Positions 6,158 to 7,593 of a stretch of DNA of 7,593 nt are shown one piece after another. The DNA lies in assembly GCA_903868295.1 (NCBI GenBank), contig CAIPUQ010000374.1:1-7593 (forward strand), given 5' to 3'. The notes below the pieces were generated by a model that searched no databases, had not been told where the DNA came from, and was given only the letters and a program-made list of their open reading frames with translations. Source of the stretch: an uncultured Roseiflexaceae bacterium. Its GTDB lineage: Bacteria; Chloroflexota; Chloroflexia; Chloroflexales; Roseiflexaceae. The translations under genes and the position numbers were made by a program. Every line of letters begins with the position of its first letter. The first letter of the stretch is position 1.

Positions 6158-6186
6158 TTGGTACTATTGGAAAAGGTGCGTATCAT
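6158..6186 (+). promoter_or_regulatory. Candidate sigma-70-type promoter for the VanW gene
   Basis: TTGGTA at 6158-6163 and TATCAT at 6181-6186 are separated by exactly 17 bp and each matches the -35/-10 consensus at four of six positions. Transcription would start near 6193 and leave a leader of about 130 nt before the ATG at 6323. No better pair is visible closer to the gene. The call rests on pattern only. Confidence 0.45.
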
Positions 6187-6282
6187 GCCGTTTTGCGAGC
6201 GGACATGCCACCATGCCACGGATACCGGTCTTGGGCGTGCCGCTTCCCCTGGTCTCTTTGCACCATGGCAGTGCATCGGCGC

Positions 6283-6298
6283 CCTGAATACGTTCAGG
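6283..6298 (+). repeat. Small hairpin just upstream of the VanW ribosome-binding site
   Basis: CCTGAA, loop TACG, TTCAGG forms a 6-bp stem that ends 14 nt before the GGAGGA ribosome site (6313-6318). It is too short and lacks a T tract, so it is not a terminator. It could shape the leader mRNA or be a protein-binding palindrome, or be chance. Confidence 0.35.
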
Positions 6299-6322
6299 TC
6301 CCAAGATTCTGCGGAGGAATCG

Positions 6323-7593
6323 ATGAAGAAGATACTCTTGCTGGTCATCGCGATACTCGGTTTGACGGCTGCTTCGGCAAATCCCCGTCAACTGCCGCGG
6401 TCACGCGCCGCCACCGATGTTACCACCCCGAGCGCGGGTGTGCTCTATATCAGCGAAACGGGGCAATATCTGCATGGTACATTCCGCTTGTTTTATGAAC
6501 AAAACGGTGGCCATGAGATTTTTGGGAACCCGTTGACCCCCATCATCACGGACGGTGGATTGCGGGTGCAGTACTTCGAAAAAGCACGCTTTGAAGTGCC
6601 GTTGGGGCATGACGAACAAGCATCGGTGATGCTCAGCCGTATCGGTGCATTTGCTATTGATGCAATCGATCCAGCACAACGCGGTACCGCGTTTGAAGCA
6701 GCACCGCCGAGCGTTGGCACGTATTATGCACTCACCCAACATGCGGTGAGTGGGAGCTTCGAGAGCTTTTGGCAAACACGTGGTGGTCTGGCACTTTTTG
6801 GCTATCCGCTCAGCGAAGCATTTTATGTGACGCAAGAAGACATGACCGTCAAAGTGCAATACTTCGAACGTGCCCGGTTTGAGGAACACCTCGAGGGTAG
6901 CGGAACAGTGGTACGGCTCAGCAACTTGGGTAGTGCATACCTCGGCAGGATGCCGCATCTCGTCAATTACACGAACCCTATGCCCGGTGTCGAACGGGTG
7001 GCGACGGCAACGACGACCTACAAGGGCGCAGGGTACGCCAAACGCACGAACATCTCCAAAGGTGCGGCGATGATCGATGGTGTGGTCATCCCCGCGGGCG
7101 AAGAATTCTCGTTTTTGGCCAATAGTAACTTCACCGATACGGATTTTGTCGAGGGCTACGGTATTGTCGGTGGGGAGTTGGCAAAGGTGTTCGCGGGTGG
7201 AATTTGTCAAGTGTCGACGACGATTTTCCGGACTGCGGCGAATGGCGGGTTCCCCATTACGCGGCGCATCCCGCATACGTTTGTAGTGTCGACCTACGAG
7301 GATATCGTGGGCTTTGATGCAACAGTGATGGAGCCGACGACGGACTTCCGCTTCAGGAACGACAGTGCAGGGCCGTTGATGGTGGTGGTGCGCAACGAGC
7401 CCGCCGAGTTCCGCTTGACCATCGAGCTGTGGGGCATCCCTGATGGGCGGCAGGTCCGTTTCGCGGGGCCGTTTATTTCGCAGGTGACACGTCCCGGTGC
7501 GCCGGTATGGCAGTATGACGCCTCGTTGAAGGCCGGCACCAAGAGTCAACTGGTCTATGGTCGGGGCGGGATGCACGTCAGCTACCAACGGAC
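6323..7593 (+). CDS. Secreted VanW-family protein with paired N-terminal repeats (C-terminus cut off by window edge)
   Basis: The frame is open from ATG 6323 to the right edge (423 complete codons). GGAGGA at 6313-6318 supports the start. Residues 1-19 are a signal peptide, MKKILLLVIAILGLTAASA, with cleavage after ASA. Two related segments follow, about 40-110 and 133-207. Each has aromatic TG/TQ-H, 'GSF' or 'GTF', GG-x-x-x-FG-x-P, then VQYFEKARFE or VQYFERARFE, then a short S-x-L/I-G tail. This paired module is common in secreted Chloroflexota proteins. Residues about 240-390 are a VanW domain: ISKGAAMIDGVVIPAGEEFS, EGYGIVGGELAKVFAGGICQ ending at C295, VSTTIFRTAANGGFPITRRI, then MEPTTDFRFRNDSAGPLMVV. 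The domain is named for a gene of vancomycin-resistance clusters, but its biochemical role is not settled; cell-envelope or surface binding is the general inference. No resistance genes are nearby, so resistance should not be assumed. Little of the protein is likely to be missing. Confidence 0.9.
   Translation, partial: MKKILLLVIAILGLTAASANPRQLPRSRAATDVTTPSAGVLYISETGQYLHGTFRLFYEQNGGHEIFGNPLTPIITDGGLRVQYFEKARFEVPLGHDEQASVMLSRIGAFAIDAIDPAQRGTAFEAAPPSVGTYYALTQHAVSGSFESFWQTRGGLALFGYPLSEAFYVTQEDMTVKVQYFERARFEEHLEGSGTVVRLSNLGSAYLGRMPHLVNYTNPMPGVERVATATTTYKGAGYAKRTNISKGAAMIDGVVIPAGEEFSFLANSNFTDTDFVEGYGIVGGELAKVFAGGICQVSTTIFRTAANGGFPITRRIPHTFVVSTYEDIVGFDATVMEPTTDFRFRNDSAGPLMVVVRNEPAEFRLTIELWGIPDGRQVRFAGPFISQVTRPGAPVWQYDASLKAGTKSQLVYGRGGMHVSYQR

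Larger units (their letters stand above)
5957..6322. other. Divergent intergenic region, AT-rich core and structured leader, no gene
   Basis: This 366-bp gap separates the minus-strand hydrolase operon from the plus-strand VanW gene. Its left and middle part (about 6000-6180) is richer in A+T than the genes around it. It holds AAATCT-GA-AGATTT at 6054-6067, a near-symmetric site, and a possible minus-strand -10, TAGAAT, at 5993-5998, with no good -35. The right part is a leader of roughly 130 nt with an 8-bp tandem repeat (CATGCCAC twice, 6204-6219) and two small hairpins. Short open frames crossing it lack ribosome sites and recognisable motifs, so I call no gene. Confidence 0.55.

Noticed and set aside
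5985..6287. A 100-codon plus-strand frame in the divergent intergenic region
   Set aside because: No ribosome site precedes any of its starts, its composition is not gene-like, and it overlaps the predicted promoter and leader of the VanW gene.
6323..7593. Vancomycin resistance gene
   Set aside because: The VanW domain alone does not give resistance; no VanHAX-type ligase, dehydrogenase or dipeptidase genes are in view.

Overview
The window reads as a piece of a Chloroflexota genome, probably class Chloroflexia. This is inferred from gene content: a VanW-family secreted protein with paired 'VQYFE-ARFE' segments, a membrane GAF sensor next to STAS and anti-sigma-kinase genes, and a cell-surface thioredoxin-like protein. 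GC is moderately high, and no rRNA, tRNA or other phylogenetic marker is present. I see no CRISPR array, insertion sequence, integrase or RNA gene. Both outer genes run off the window.

Layout. (1) Positions 1-2663, minus strand: a three-gene partner-switching signalling operon, read right to left. It has a small STAS anti-sigma-factor antagonist, then an RsbW-type ATP-binding (HATPase) domain fused to its own STAS domain, then a large multi-pass membrane sensor with GAF domains cut by the left edge. (2) Positions 2664-2802: a divergent promoter region. (3) Positions 2803-3708, plus strand: an exported thioredoxin-fold protein with a CX4C motif, followed by a perfect 26-bp palindrome that probably acts as its terminator. 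(4) Positions 3709-3971: the gap between converging genes, holding two strong inverted repeats. (5) Positions 3972-5956, minus strand: a compact three-gene operon in which two paralogous class I glutamine amidotransferase-like hydrolases (peptidase C26, PuuD-like) flank a stand-alone GyrI/AraC-type effector-binding protein; it ends in a clear rho-independent terminator. (6) Positions 5957-6322: a 366-bp divergent intergenic region with an AT-rich core. (7) Positions 6323-7593, plus strand: a secreted VanW-domain protein, cut by the right edge.

How the parts fit. In the first operon the membrane GAF protein would sense a signal, and its unseen C-terminus is predicted to be a PP2C/SpoIIE phosphatase or a kinase. 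The HATPase domain would phosphorylate the STAS proteins on a conserved serine, and the phosphorylation state would control a target not encoded here. In the second operon the two hydrolases probably act on gamma-glutamyl compounds, with the GyrI-like protein binding a related small molecule. Only family-level functions are safe, because no other polyamine or GABA genes are visible. The two plus-strand genes encode exported proteins and are unlinked to either operon.

The most notable points are the kinase-STAS fusion beside a free STAS gene, the duplicated PuuD-like pair around a ligand-binding protein, and the structured non-coding gaps. I did not find convincing evidence of a wholly new system.
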